A program made the translations under genes and the position numbers. Shown piece after piece: positions 44,173 through 52,422 of a stretch of 64,000 nt of DNA. The first letter of the stretch is position 1, and every line of letters starts with the position of its first letter. The notes beneath the pieces were generated by a model that searched no databases, had not been told where the DNA came from, and saw only the letters and a program-made list of their open reading frames with translations. The stretch is from assembly GCA_029258375.1 (NCBI GenBank), contig JARHZA010000001.1:535564-599563 (forward strand). Direction: 5' to 3'. The stretch comes from Eubacterium sp. GTDB lineage: Bacteria; Bacillota; Clostridia; Oscillospirales; Acutalibacteraceae.

Positions 44173-45477
44173 ATGATTATAGCACTAATTATTTCAAAAG
44201 TTGCAGAAAAAATACTTCATTTTTTTGGCAGGGGTGCAACTACCTTGCCAGGTAAAATAGCTCTTTTTATAAAGAAAGATATATTAAGAAAATTATCTGA
44301 AAATGTAAAAGTAATTATAATAACTGGCACAAACGGAAAAACAACTTCTGCAAGAATGATTGAAGAGGGATTCAAAAAAAGTGGTAAAAGCTACTTTATA
44401 AATCGTTCAGGTGCAAATTTAATAACAGGCATTACAACTTCTTTTATTGTAAATTCAGATATGTTTGGAAGGTGTAAAAAAGATTACGCAATAATTGAGT
44501 GTGACGAAAATGCCTTGAAAAAAGTTAGCATTTATATTGATGCAGAAATTTTGCTTGTAACAAATGTTTTTCGTGACCAACTTGATAGATATGGTGAAGT
44601 TTCATCAACTCTTTTTGCAATTAAAACCGGTGTAGAAAATATGAAAAATTGTAATCTTGTTTTAAATGCAGATGATCCACTTACTTTTAGTTTATCTAAA
44701 CTTCAAAATTCTTATGTTACTTATGGTGTTAATATTCCACTTAAACTTGGTGGAAAAAGTGATACAGAGTGTTGTATTTTTTGCAAAGAACCATATAAAT
44801 ACAAGTATAAAACATATAGTCAACTTGGCGCATTTTATTGTCCTAATTGCTTTTATAAAAGAGAAAATCCTATGTTCTCAGCAGAAGAAATAATAGAATC
44901 AACGGCAGATTATTCAGTAGTTTTTGCAAATTTAAACGGCAAAAATGCGTTGCTTAGAATAAATCTTGGAGGTGTTTACAATATATATAACGCTCTTGGA
45001 GCAGCAGCAGTATTATCTCTTTTAAAAATTGATAATGTAACTATTGAAAATGCTCTTTCAACATTTGGCGGAGCATTTGGAAGAATGGAAAATTTTGGCA
45101 AAACAAGAATGTTGCTTGTTAAAAATCCTGCTGGATTTACACAAACTATGAACTATATTTATCCTCTTGAAATTAGCAATCTTATTTTTGTTTTAAATGA
45201 TAAAGATGCAGACGGAACAGACGTTTCTTGGATATGGGATGCAGAAATAAATATAAGTGATAAAGTAAAAAATATTTATGCTTTTGGAGTTCGTTCGGGA
45301 GATATGGCTTTAAGACTTAAATACGAGGGTTATGAGCCTAAAATAATTGATAGTTATGATGAATTTTATGATTTAACAGACGAAGAAAATACAGTTATAA
45401 TTCCAACATACACAGCAATGATGACACTTCGCCCATACCTTGCAAAAAAATACAAAAAGGAAGAGTTTTGGAAATGA
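44173..45477 (+). CDS. murT: lipid II isoglutaminyl synthase, Mur ligase subunit MurT
   Basis: 434 residues. With GatD it amidates the alpha-carboxyl of D-Glu in lipid II. Mur-ligase ATP site ITGTNGKTTSARM (51-63), DECDENALKKV-type middle, a Cys4 zinc ribbon inside the central domain (C201, C204, C223, C226) and the C-terminal DUF1727-type domain with LVKNPAGFTQTMNYI and VLNDKDADGTDVSWIWD. No ribosome binding site is visible before the ATG; see the leaderless finding. Overlaps gatD by 4 nt. Confidence 0.95.
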   Translation: MIIALIISKVAEKILHFFGRGATTLPGKIALFIKKDILRKLSENVKVIIITGTNGKTTSARMIEEGFKKSGKSYFINRSGANLITGITTSFIVNSDMFGRCKKDYAIIECDENALKKVSIYIDAEILLVTNVFRDQLDRYGEVSSTLFAIKTGVENMKNCNLVLNADDPLTFSLSKLQNSYVTYGVNIPLKLGGKSDTECCIFCKEPYKYKYKTYSQLGAFYCPNCFYKRENPMFSAEEIIESTADYSVVFANLNGKNALLRINLGGVYNIYNALGAAAVLSLLKIDNVTIENALSTFGGAFGRMENFGKTRMLLVKNPAGFTQTMNYIYPLEISNLIFVLNDKDADGTDVSWIWDAEINISDKVKNIYAFGVRSGDMALRLKYEGYEPKIIDSYDEFYDLTDEENTVIIPTYTAMMTLRPYLAKKYKKEEFWK

Positions 45478-46193
45478 ATTTACGAATTGCACATCTCTAT
45501 CCTGATATGCTTAATCTTTATGGTGATTCAGGTAATGTTCTATGTCTTCAAAAAAGATTAGAGTGGAGAGGAATAGATAACAATACAAATCGTATAAACG
45601 CAGGCGATGTAGCTAATTTAAGTGATTATGACATTATTTTTATAGGCGGTGGGCAAGATTTTGAGCAGTCACTCATTCTTGATGATTTAAGCAAGGGTAT
45701 GGATGTTTCGTTAAAAAAAGCAGTTGAAAACGGTGTTGTAATTCTTGCAGTTTGTGGTGGTTTTCAACTTCTTGGAAAATATTATAAAACGCATACGGGG
45801 GATATTATGGAATTTACAAATATCCTTGATTTTTATACTGTTGGTAAAGAAAAAAGACTTATTGGCAATTACGCATTTAAAACTTCTGAAAAAATGGAAA
45901 TAATAGGTTTTGAAAATCATTCTGGCAGAACATATCTTGGTAAAGGCTTAAAACCATTTGGAAAAATAATAAAAGGTAGTGGTAATAATGGCAGAGATAG
46001 AACAGAGGGTGTAAGATACAAAAATACATTTGGAACATATTGTCACGGCCCGATACTTCCAAAAAATCCACAGTTTGCAGATATGTTGATTGAAAAGGCT
46101 TTAAAAAGAAAATATAAAGATGTAAAACTTGAAAAATTGGATAACAGTATAGAAATTCTTGCAAGAAAACAAGTTCGTGGAATGTACATATAA
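45474..46193 (+). CDS. gatD: lipid II isoglutaminyl synthase, glutaminase subunit GatD
   Basis: 239-residue class I glutamine amidotransferase-like protein. Opens LRIAHLYPDMLNLYGDSGNVLCL. The nucleophile is C94 in LAVCGGFQLLG, the His is H191 in TYCHGPILPKNP. It supplies ammonia to MurT. The pair shows that this organism amidates its peptidoglycan stem peptide. AAGGAAG is upstream, and the ATG overlaps the murT stop (ATGA). Confidence 0.96.
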   Translation: MNLRIAHLYPDMLNLYGDSGNVLCLQKRLEWRGIDNNTNRINAGDVANLSDYDIIFIGGGQDFEQSLILDDLSKGMDVSLKKAVENGVVILAVCGGFQLLGKYYKTHTGDIMEFTNILDFYTVGKEKRLIGNYAFKTSEKMEIIGFENHSGRTYLGKGLKPFGKIIKGSGNNGRDRTEGVRYKNTFGTYCHGPILPKNPQFADMLIEKALKRKYKDVKLEKLDNSIEILARKQVRGMYI

Positions 46194-46242
46194 TTATTAA
46201 GTTTTTCTATTAAAATTTTTAACTAAAAAAGCGAAATTTTCC

Positions 46243-46271
46243 TTGATTTATGGTGCTTTTTGTGGTAAAAT
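46243..46271 (+). promoter_or_regulatory. rpsB-tsf promoter
   Basis: TTGATT (46243-46248), 17 nt, TAAAAT (46266-46271) with TGG in front. Transcription would start near 46278, leaving a leader of about 105 nt. Confidence 0.7.
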
Positions 46272-46277
46272 ACTCGA

Positions 46278-46383
46278 GCATTCGTAAGAATACGCACACC
46301 GCACTCTTAATCCCAAGGTGGTAATTAAAGGGATTTTGCCATAGGGTGTAGTGGAGGAAAAAACCTTAAAGGAGGAAAAATCA
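46278..46383 (+). ncRNA. structured 5' leader of rpsB, possible autoregulatory element
   Basis: The leader can form nested stems: ACACC (46296-46300) with GGTGT (46345-46349) and AATCCC (46309-46314) with GGGATT (46330-46335), plus a small ATTC-GTAA-GAAT hairpin near its 5' end. The base ends a little before the AAAGGAGG ribosome site. No terminator is present, so control, if any, would be at translation. Confidence 0.45.
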
Positions 46384-47112
46384 ATGGCAAACGTAGTTTC
46401 AATGAAACAACTTTTAGAATCAGGTGTACATTTCGGACACCAAACAAGAAGATGGAACCCAAAAATGGCTGAATACATCTTCACAGAACGTAACGGCATC
46501 TACATCATCGACCTTCAAAAAACAGTAAAGAAGCTTGATGAAGCTTATATGTTCGTTCGTGATCTCGCAGCAGAAGGTGGCTCAATCATCTTCGTTGGTA
46601 CAAAGAAGCAAGCTCAAGAATCAGTTAAAGAAGAAGCTGAACGTTGCGCTATGCCATACGTAAATGCTCGTTGGCTTGGTGGTATGCTCACAAACTTCAA
46701 AACAATCCGTGGTCGTGTAGCTCGTCTTGCTCAACTCAAGAAGATGCAAGAAGACGGCACTTTCGATCTTCTTCCAAAGAAAGAAGTTGCAGGTCTTGAA
46801 CTTGAAATCGAAAAACTCGAAAAATACCTTGGTGGTATCACAGAAATGAACAAAGTTCCAGATGCTATGTTCATCGTTGACCCACGCAAAGAAAGAATCG
46901 CAGTTGCAGAAGCAACAAAACTTGGTCTTCCAATCGTTGCTATCGTAGATACAAACTGTGACCCAGACGAAATTGATTACGTTATTCCTGGTAACGATGA
47001 TGCTATCCGTGCAGTAAAACTTATTGCTGGCGCTATGGCTGATGCAGTTATCGAAGGCCGTGACGGTCAAGATACAGCAACTGAAGAAGAAACAGAAGAA
47101 GTTGCTGAATAA
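46384..47112 (+). CDS. rpsB: 30S ribosomal protein S2
   Basis: 242 residues. [20 protein letters not shown] is the family's N-terminus, with [37 protein letters not shown] and [19 protein letters not shown], and an acidic C-terminal tail. A GTG at 46351 would add 11 residues but lies in the leader; the ATG at 46384 has AAAGGAGG. tsf follows, the standard order. Confidence 0.98.
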   Translation: MANVVSMKQLLESGVHFGHQTRRWNPKMAEYIFTERNGIYIIDLQKTVKKLDEAYMFVRDLAAEGGSIIFVGTKKQAQESVKEEAERCAMPYVNARWLGGMLTNFKTIRGRVARLAQLKKMQEDGTFDLLPKKEVAGLELEIEKLEKYLGGITEMNKVPDAMFIVDPRKERIAVAEATKLGLPIVAIVDTNCDPDEIDYVIPGNDDAIRAVKLIAGAMADAVIEGRDGQDTATEEETEEVAE

Positions 47113-47166
47113 TTTTAATTGTTAATTATTCTAATTTAAAATATTGTGTAAATGGAGGATTTTAAA

Positions 47167-48105
47167 ATGGCATTTACAGCTCAAGACGTAAAAGCTCTTC
47201 GTGAGAAGACAGGCGTTGGTATGATGGAATGTAAAAAAGCTCTTACAGAAGCAAACGGCGATATGGACAAGGCTATCGACTTCCTTCGTGAAAGAGGTCT
47301 TGCTGCAGCACAAAAGAAAGCTGCAAGAATTGCTGCTGAAGGTGTTGTACTTTCATATTCAGACCCAGTTGCTAAAAAGGGTGTAGTTATCGAAGTTAAC
47401 TCAGAAACAGACTTCGTTGCTAAGAACGAAAAGTTCATCGCATTCGTAACAGATTGTGCTAAAACAGTTATCGCAACAGGTGTTTCAACTGTTGAAGAAC
47501 TTACTGCTGCTGAATATATGGGCACAGGCAGAACTGTAACAGAAACTCTTAATGACCTTATCCTTTCAATCGGTGAAAACATGAAAATTCGTCGTTTTGA
47601 AGTTATGGATGGTGTTGTTTCAACATACGTTCACGGTGGCGGTTCAGTAGGTGTTATGGTTGGCTTTGACGTTGCTGACGAATCAAAAGCAACAGACCCA
47701 GCTTTCGAAGAAATGGGCAAAAACATTGCAATGCAAATTGCTGCTATGAACCCTGCATATCTTGATGAAGCATCAGTTCCTGCTGAAGTTGTTGAACACG
47801 AAAAAGGAATTCTTGCTGCACAAATGAAAGAAGATCCAAAAATGGCTTCTAAACCAGAAGCAGTTCTTGCTAAGATTGCTGCTGGTAAAATGGGCAAGTA
47901 CTACAAAGAAAACTGCCTTGTTGATCAAGAATTCGTTCGTTCAGATCTTTTCCAAGGTTCAGTTAAAGGCTATATCGATGCTACTGCTAAAGAACTCGGC
48001 ACAGAAATCAAGGCTACTGGCTTCCTTCGTATGACAAGAGGCGAAGGTCTTGAAAAACGTGAAGAAAACTTTGCAGAAGAAATCGCAAAGCAAATCAACG
48101 GCTAA
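47167..48105 (+). CDS. tsf: elongation factor Ts
   Basis: 312 residues. Nucleotide exchange factor for EF-Tu. The UBA-like start AQDVKALREKTGVGMMECKKAL, VEVNSETDFVAKNEKF-type (IEVNSETDFVAKNEKF), the coiled-coil and the C-terminal VDQEFV segment are complete. ATG at 47167 with TGGAGGAT upstream; an in-frame ATG at 47152 precedes the ribosome site and is rejected. A terminator follows, so pyrH is not in the same transcript. Confidence 0.98.
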   Translation: MAFTAQDVKALREKTGVGMMECKKALTEANGDMDKAIDFLRERGLAAAQKKAARIAAEGVVLSYSDPVAKKGVVIEVNSETDFVAKNEKFIAFVTDCAKTVIATGVSTVEELTAAEYMGTGRTVTETLNDLILSIGENMKIRRFEVMDGVVSTYVHGGGSVGVMVGFDVADESKATDPAFEEMGKNIAMQIAAMNPAYLDEASVPAEVVEHEKGILAAQMKEDPKMASKPEAVLAKIAAGKMGKYYKENCLVDQEFVRSDLFQGSVKGYIDATAKELGTEIKATGFLRMTRGEGLEKREENFAEEIAKQING

Positions 48106-48130
48106 TTTAATATCGTTTGATATACAATAT

Positions 48131-48160
48131 AGAGCATCTCTTTTGAGATGCTCTTTTTTT
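48131..48160 (+). terminator. intrinsic terminator after tsf
   Basis: A perfect 10-bp stem (48131-48140 with 48145-48154), TTTT loop and a following T run. Confidence 0.93.
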
Positions 48161-48161
48161 C

Positions 48162-48191
48162 TTGCTTTTATTTCTGTTATTATGATATTAT
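48162..48191 (+). promoter_or_regulatory. possible promoter of the accessory gene patch
   Basis: TTGCTT (48162-48167), 18 nt, TATTAT (48186-48191) with TGA in front. It is directly after the tsf terminator. Confidence 0.4.
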
Positions 48192-48237
48192 TAAACAATA
48201 TATGTAAATAATTTTAATTTATTAAAGAGGAAAAATT

Positions 48238-48564
48238 ATGTCATCAAGCAAAGAGTATTTAAACTTTATTTTAGCACAGTTAAGTGATTTAAAGGATGTA
48301 ACATACAGAGCAATGATGGGCGAATTTATAATTTATTATCGAGGTAAAATCGTTGGTGGAATATATGATAATAGGTTTCTTGTAAAGCCTGTAAAATCGG
48401 CTATCACATACTTAAAAACAATAACTTATGAATTGCCTTACGAAGGTACAAAAGAAATGCTTTTGGTAGATGATTTGGACAGTAAAGAATATTTAACTGG
48501 TCTTTTTAATGTTATGTATGATGAACTACCAGCACCAAAGACTAAGAAGAAAAAATCAAAATAA
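48238..48564 (+). CDS. TfoX N-terminal domain protein
   Basis: 108 residues, single TfoX_N domain: FILAQLSDLKDVTYRAMMGEFIIYYRGKIVGGIYDNRFLVK, then LPYEGTKEMLLVDDLD, and a Lys-rich tail. In gamma-proteobacteria TfoX/Sxy turns on competence genes, but that role is linked to CRP and is not expected in Clostridia, where the stand-alone domain has unknown function. First of five accessory genes between tsf and pyrH. AGAGGAA precedes the ATG. Confidence 0.88.
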   Translation: MSSSKEYLNFILAQLSDLKDVTYRAMMGEFIIYYRGKIVGGIYDNRFLVKPVKSAITYLKTITYELPYEGTKEMLLVDDLDSKEYLTGLFNVMYDELPAPKTKKKKSK

Positions 48565-48608
48565 ATTGCAGTAGTTTAAAAATAATTATTTAATATTGAG
48601 GTAATAAA

Positions 48609-49220
48609 GTGACAAAACGTCAAAACTTTGAAGAAATTAAATCTTATAGCGAATTTAATAAATATTATTGGTACCGAGATGAATTATCACTAATTTGTAA
48701 GCAGCTTGGCATAGACCATACCGGCACAAAACAAGAGCTAAATTACGTTATAGAAGAATATTTTAAAGGTAATTTAATTAAGAAAAATGCAGAGAAAAAG
48801 AAAAATAAAAATGTTCGTGAAGTTAGTTTGAATTGTCCACTCCTTTGTTGTGGATTTTCTTTTAATTCAAAATTTAGAAAATATTTTTCCAATCTAACAG
48901 GAGTAGAAAATTTTAAGTTTAATGCAGATATGGCTACTGCTTGGAGAAAAGTAAAAAAAGAAAACGATACTAATTTTACTATTCAAGATATGCTTGATGT
49001 ATATTACAAAAAGTCTAATTATGCGAAGTATGATAACTCAGCGTGTGAGTGGAATAAGTTTTTTAAAGACTTTTGTGCAGATGATAAAAATGCTGTATTC
49101 AATAACAAACTCAAAGTAGCTTCTATTCTTTGGAAAATTGTTAAAGAGTCCAGTTTTCAAAAGAAATATTCACACGAATTAGTTGAAAAATATTGGAATA
49201 TTATAGATGAATATTGTTAA
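48609..49220 (+). CDS. SAP-like domain protein, unknown function
   Basis: 203 residues. The N-terminal part (about 1-60, WYRDELSLICKQLGIDHTGTKQELNYVIEEYF) looks like a SAP helix-extended-helix, which often binds nucleic acid. Next comes a basic linker and a helical C-terminal domain (about 75-203) similar to a cytoplasmic domain often fused to SAP. It is rich in aromatic and Lys residues. GTG start with GAGGT upstream. The role is unknown. Confidence 0.65.
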   Translation: MTKRQNFEEIKSYSEFNKYYWYRDELSLICKQLGIDHTGTKQELNYVIEEYFKGNLIKKNAEKKKNKNVREVSLNCPLLCCGFSFNSKFRKYFSNLTGVENFKFNADMATAWRKVKKENDTNFTIQDMLDVYYKKSNYAKYDNSACEWNKFFKDFCADDKNAVFNNKLKVASILWKIVKESSFQKKYSHELVEKYWNIIDEYC

Positions 49221-49253
49221 AACAAGTTAAAAAAATTATAAAAGGGTGTTAAA

Positions 49254-49502
49254 ATGAGTGTAAGCAACGAGTTGATTTTAAATTTAGACAAGTTACATAC
49301 AACTGAATTGGGTGTTATAAGAATTAAGAAAAATCTTTCTTTAAATACTGAAAATGTTGTTGATTGGTGCAAAACAAAAATTAAATCAAAAAATGCCAAA
49401 ATTGCAAGGAATGGTAAAAACCGGTATATAAATATTGATGATTGTGTTATAACAGTAAATGCAAGCAGTTACACAATTATAACTGCACATAAAAATAAGT
49501 AA
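49254..49502 (+). CDS. DUF3781-type small protein
   Basis: 82 residues: LDKLHTTELGVIRIKKNLSL, VVDWCKTKIKSKNAKIARNGKNRYINIDDCVITVNASSYTIITAHK. This matches the DUF3781 pattern as I remember it. No function is known. The family often appears as lone genes in small accessory patches. AAAGGGTG is 6 nt before the ATG. Confidence 0.7.
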   Translation: MSVSNELILNLDKLHTTELGVIRIKKNLSLNTENVVDWCKTKIKSKNAKIARNGKNRYINIDDCVITVNASSYTIITAHKNK

Positions 49503-49521
49503 TAATTGGAGAAGAATAGTT

Positions 49522-50001
49522 ATGAAAAAGAATATATTATCATTATTTTTATTATCTTTAGTTTTAATGCTTGCTGTTGGTTGTTCTGTACAAAATAAAG
49601 ATAATAACGATAGTTCAATCATTGATACAACCAACGAAAAACTTGTTTATGAAGAAACAATTTCTCCAAATAAAGATTATGTTACTTCAAGCGAAGATTT
49701 TGTTAATTATGAAGTGAAAATTTTTCAAAATAAAGAAAATAAAATTATAATCAATGCTGATTCTAATTCAAAATTTTTTGATAAAATTCAATATGTTGTT
49801 GATTATGATAAACAAATTACTAAAGAAGATATTGAAGTGAAATGGACTACTTTTATGGGTAATACCGAACATAAAAAAGATGACCAATTAGCAGTGGCTG
49901 ATATTTCCATTTATTCAAATGGCGAAGTCATTAGTCAGCGAAAAATAAATTTTGTAAATAAAGGAATGGAAATAGTAGTTGATTCAATAAATCAAAAGTA
50001 A
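49522..50001 (+). CDS. putative lipoprotein, unknown
   Basis: 159 residues with a clear lipoprotein signal (KKNILSLFLLSLVLMLAVGC; Cys at 21). The mature part is polar, rich in Asn, Asp and Lys, with predicted beta strands and no recognisable domain. It should be anchored on the outer face of the membrane. TTGGAG is 12 nt upstream. A terminator follows. Confidence 0.75.
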   Translation: MKKNILSLFLLSLVLMLAVGCSVQNKDNNDSSIIDTTNEKLVYEETISPNKDYVTSSEDFVNYEVKIFQNKENKIIINADSNSKFFDKIQYVVDYDKQITKEDIEVKWTTFMGNTEHKKDDQLAVADISIYSNGEVISQRKINFVNKGMEIVVDSINQK

Positions 50002-50010
50002 AATAGATTA

Positions 50011-50038
50011 AAAGGCAGGTGAAACCTGTCCTTTTTTT
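50011..50038 (+). terminator. intrinsic terminator after the lipoprotein gene
   Basis: Ten base pairs with one bulged T (50011-50020 with 50024-50034), then a T run. It lies before the HAD gene, which argues against the longer HAD reading that would start at 50019. Confidence 0.8.
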
Positions 50039-50105
50039 CTTGCTTTATGGAACTAAAATATGTTACTATTTCGTTGCAAATTATATGAAAGAATATGGTG
50101 AGTTT

Positions 50106-50789
50106 ATGAAGAAAGTTGTTTGCTGGGATTTCGACGGAACTCTTGTTTATTCACATCATTTGTGGAGTTCAAGTGTGCTTGAAGCACTTAAAGATACTGA
50201 CCCTAATACAGACGTAACTTTTTTAGATATAAGAAAATATATGGCTTACGGTTTTACTTGGAACACTCCTTTTGAAGACTATAGTAGTATGACTAATGAC
50301 AAATGGTGGGTGTTTATGAATAATCATATTTATAACAGTTATATTTCTTTAGGTGTTGACGAAAAAATTGCTGATATAGCAACAAAAAAAGTGCATAAAA
50401 TCATTAAAAGAATTGATAATTATAACCTTTATGACGACGCTAAAGAAACGTTAAAAATTCTTAAAAATAACGGCATAATAAACGTTCTTTTGTCAAACAA
50501 CTACCCTGATTTAAACGATATTTTAGTTCAGTTAGATTTAGTGAAATACTTTGACAAAATTGTAATTTCTGCAGTTGAGGGCTATGATAAACCACGAAAA
50601 GAATTGTTTGAAATTGCAAAAAATGGCTATAAAGATGCAGAATTTTATATGGTTGGAGATAATGAAAACGCAGACGTTGTTGGGGGCAAAAATGCTAATA
50701 TGACAACAATTTTAGTTCATAAAGGGCAAAGTGAAAACGCAGATTATTGTTTTAATAACTTGAAGTCTATAATAAATATTTTTGACTAA
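50106..50789 (+). CDS. HAD-superfamily hydrolase
   Basis: 227 residues from the chosen start. Motif I CWDFDGTLVYS with both Asp, an alpha-helical cap (about 30-110), motif II LLSNNYPD, motif III Lys in GYDKPRKELF, motif IV MVGDNENADVVGGKNANM. It is a phosphoglycolate-phosphatase-like phosphatase; the substrate is unknown. The frame is open from 50019, but that lies within the terminator, and the conserved motif I begins at the ATG 50106. An ATG at 50085 is another option. No strong ribosome site is seen. Confidence 0.8.
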   Translation: MKKVVCWDFDGTLVYSHHLWSSSVLEALKDTDPNTDVTFLDIRKYMAYGFTWNTPFEDYSSMTNDKWWVFMNNHIYNSYISLGVDEKIADIATKKVHKIIKRIDNYNLYDDAKETLKILKNNGIINVLLSNNYPDLNDILVQLDLVKYFDKIVISAVEGYDKPRKELFEIAKNGYKDAEFYMVGDNENADVVGGKNANMTTILVHKGQSENADYCFNNLKSIINIFD

Positions 50790-50890
50790 ATTAAAGTTTA
50801 GATTACTTGAAATATAAGTGATAAAACAACATTTATTTAGCTTTTTATATTAACAAATTTTTAATAAAAAAAGTGATAGTGCATAAATTA

Positions 50891-50918
50891 AGGTGGTAAT
50901 TTTTTACCACCTTTTTTT
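50891..50918 (+). terminator. intrinsic terminator after the HAD gene
   Basis: A perfect 9-bp stem (50891-50899 with 50904-50912), TTTT loop, T run. Confidence 0.92.
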
Positions 50919-50928
50919 AGTCTATCCC

Positions 50929-50957
50929 TTTACTTTATATATAAAATATATTATTAT
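50929..50957 (+). promoter_or_regulatory. pyrH-frr promoter
   Basis: TTTACT (50929-50934), 17 nt, TATTAT (50952-50957). About 45 nt upstream of the pyrH start codon and directly after the preceding terminator. Confidence 0.5.
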
Positions 50958-51006
50958 ATCTTTAATATACGAATACTATAAGTTAAGATGTAATGGAGGT
51001 TAAAAA

Positions 51007-51717
51007 ATGAGCATTGCATATAAAAGAGTTTTACTTAAAATTTCTGGTGAGGTTCTTGCTGGCGAGAAAGGAACTGGAATTGATAATGATACAGTTGTTA
51101 AAATTTGTAAATCAGTAAAAAAAGTTTCAGATATGGGCGTTGAAGTTGCTATCGTAGTTGGTGGCGGTAACTTCTGGCGTGGTAGAACAAGCGAAGGTAT
51201 GGATCGTACAAGAGCAGATCATATTGGTATGCTTGCAACTGCAATGAACTCACTTGCACTTTGTGATGCACTTGAACAACTTGGTGCAGATGTAAGAGTT
51301 CAAACTGCTATTGAAATGCGTCAAATTGCTGAACCTTATATCAGAAACAGAGCAATCCGTCATTTCGAAAAAGGAAGAATCGTTATCTTTGGTTGTGGCA
51401 CAGGTTCACCATTCTTCTCAACAGATACTGCTGCAGCTCTTCGTGCTGTTGAAATTAACGCAGATGTTCTTCTTAAAGCAACAAACGTTGACGGTGTTTA
51501 TGATAAAGATCCTAACAAGTATGAAGATGCTGTTAAATATGACAAGGTTTCATTTAAAGAAGTATTAAACCGTGACCTTAAAGTTATGGATTCAACTGCA
51601 TTTTCTCTTTGCAAAGATAATGACTTATCAATCCTTGTTTTCAATCTTGATGATCCAGAAAACATTGTTGAAGCAATTAACGGCAAAGAAATTGGAACAC
51701 TTGTTCAAAATGACTAA
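51007..51717 (+). CDS. pyrH: UMP kinase
   Basis: 236 residues, amino-acid-kinase fold. [14 protein letters not shown] at the start (phosphate-binding Lys), [35 protein letters not shown] and [21 protein letters not shown] follow. It makes UDP from UMP, is hexameric and GTP-activated in the family. TGGAGG precedes the ATG. It is separated from tsf by the accessory patch, unlike the common rpsB-tsf-pyrH-frr order. Confidence 0.97.
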   Translation: MSIAYKRVLLKISGEVLAGEKGTGIDNDTVVKICKSVKKVSDMGVEVAIVVGGGNFWRGRTSEGMDRTRADHIGMLATAMNSLALCDALEQLGADVRVQTAIEMRQIAEPYIRNRAIRHFEKGRIVIFGCGTGSPFFSTDTAAALRAVEINADVLLKATNVDGVYDKDPNKYEDAVKYDKVSFKEVLNRDLKVMDSTAFSLCKDNDLSILVFNLDDPENIVEAINGKEIGTLVQND

Positions 51718-51771
51718 TAAATACTTACCAAATTAGAAACACTTTTAATAGAATTTAAGCGAGGTATAACA

Positions 51772-52326
51772 ATGGAAACAGTATTTGCTAAAACTAAAGA
51801 AAAAATGGAAAAATGTCTTGATTCTCTTGAAAGAGATTATAAGGCAGTTCGTGCAGGACGTGCAAACCCAGCAGTTCTTGATAGAGTAGTAGTTGATTAT
51901 TATGGTTGCCCAACACCACTTAACCAAATGGCAGCAATCAGTGTTCCTGAACCAAGAATGTTAATGGTTCAACCTTGGGATGCATCAACACTTCGTGAAA
52001 TTGAAAAGGCAATCAATGTTGCTGAAATCGGAATCAACCCAAGCAATGACGGTAAAGTTATTCGTCTTGCATTTCCTCCTCTTACAGAAGAACGCCGTAA
52101 GGAACTTGTTAAGGAAATTTCAAAACGTGCAGAAGAAGCAAAGGTTGCAATTCGTAACGTTCGCCGTGATTCAATAGACAGTTTAAAGAAACTTAAAAAA
52201 GATAACGAAATTACTGAAGACGATCTTAAAGATGGCGAAAAGAAACTTCAAGACATTACAGACAGTTACGTAAAGCAAACTGATGAAATGGAAAAGAACA
52301 AGGAACAAGAAATCCTTTCAATTTAA
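51772..52326 (+). CDS. frr: ribosome recycling factor
   Basis: 184 residues. Splits post-termination ribosomes with EF-G. The three-helix bundle carries KEKMEKCLDSLERDYKAVRAGRANPAVLDRV, QMAAISVPEPRMLMVQPWD, GIDNS-like GINPSNDGKVIRLAFPPLTEERRKELVK and the C-terminal helix. GCGAGGT lies 7 nt before the ATG. Confidence 0.98.
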   Translation: METVFAKTKEKMEKCLDSLERDYKAVRAGRANPAVLDRVVVDYYGCPTPLNQMAAISVPEPRMLMVQPWDASTLREIEKAINVAEIGINPSNDGKVIRLAFPPLTEERRKELVKEISKRAEEAKVAIRNVRRDSIDSLKKLKKDNEITEDDLKDGEKKLQDITDSYVKQTDEMEKNKEQEILSI

Positions 52327-52373
52327 TTGAATTTTTAAGACAAAGCAAAATCGTTTTGTTTAGCTTCATTTTA

Positions 52374-52394
52374 GGCGGAGGATTAACCTCCGCC
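52374..52394 (+). other. GC-rich hairpin between frr and uppS
   Basis: An 8-bp perfect all-GC-rich stem (52374-52381 with 52387-52394), ATTAA loop, no U run after it. It may be a weak terminator, an mRNA stability element or an RNase III target. Confidence 0.6.
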
Positions 52395-52422
52395 GTTCTG
52401 TCATTTTAAAGGAGTGATAAAA

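Noticed and set aside
46351..46383. GTG start at 46351 for S2
   Set aside because: It overlaps the leader fold and the ribosome site. The ATG at 46384 gives the standard S2 N-terminus.
48238..48564. TfoX-type gene plus dprA taken as proof of natural competence
   Set aside because: DprA is nearly universal and the TfoX_N domain alone has no known competence role in Clostridia. No com genes are present in the window.
50019..50105. Longer reading of the HAD protein from 50019
   Set aside because: The start is inside the terminator hairpin of the preceding gene, and the extra 29 residues precede the conserved motif I without family support.
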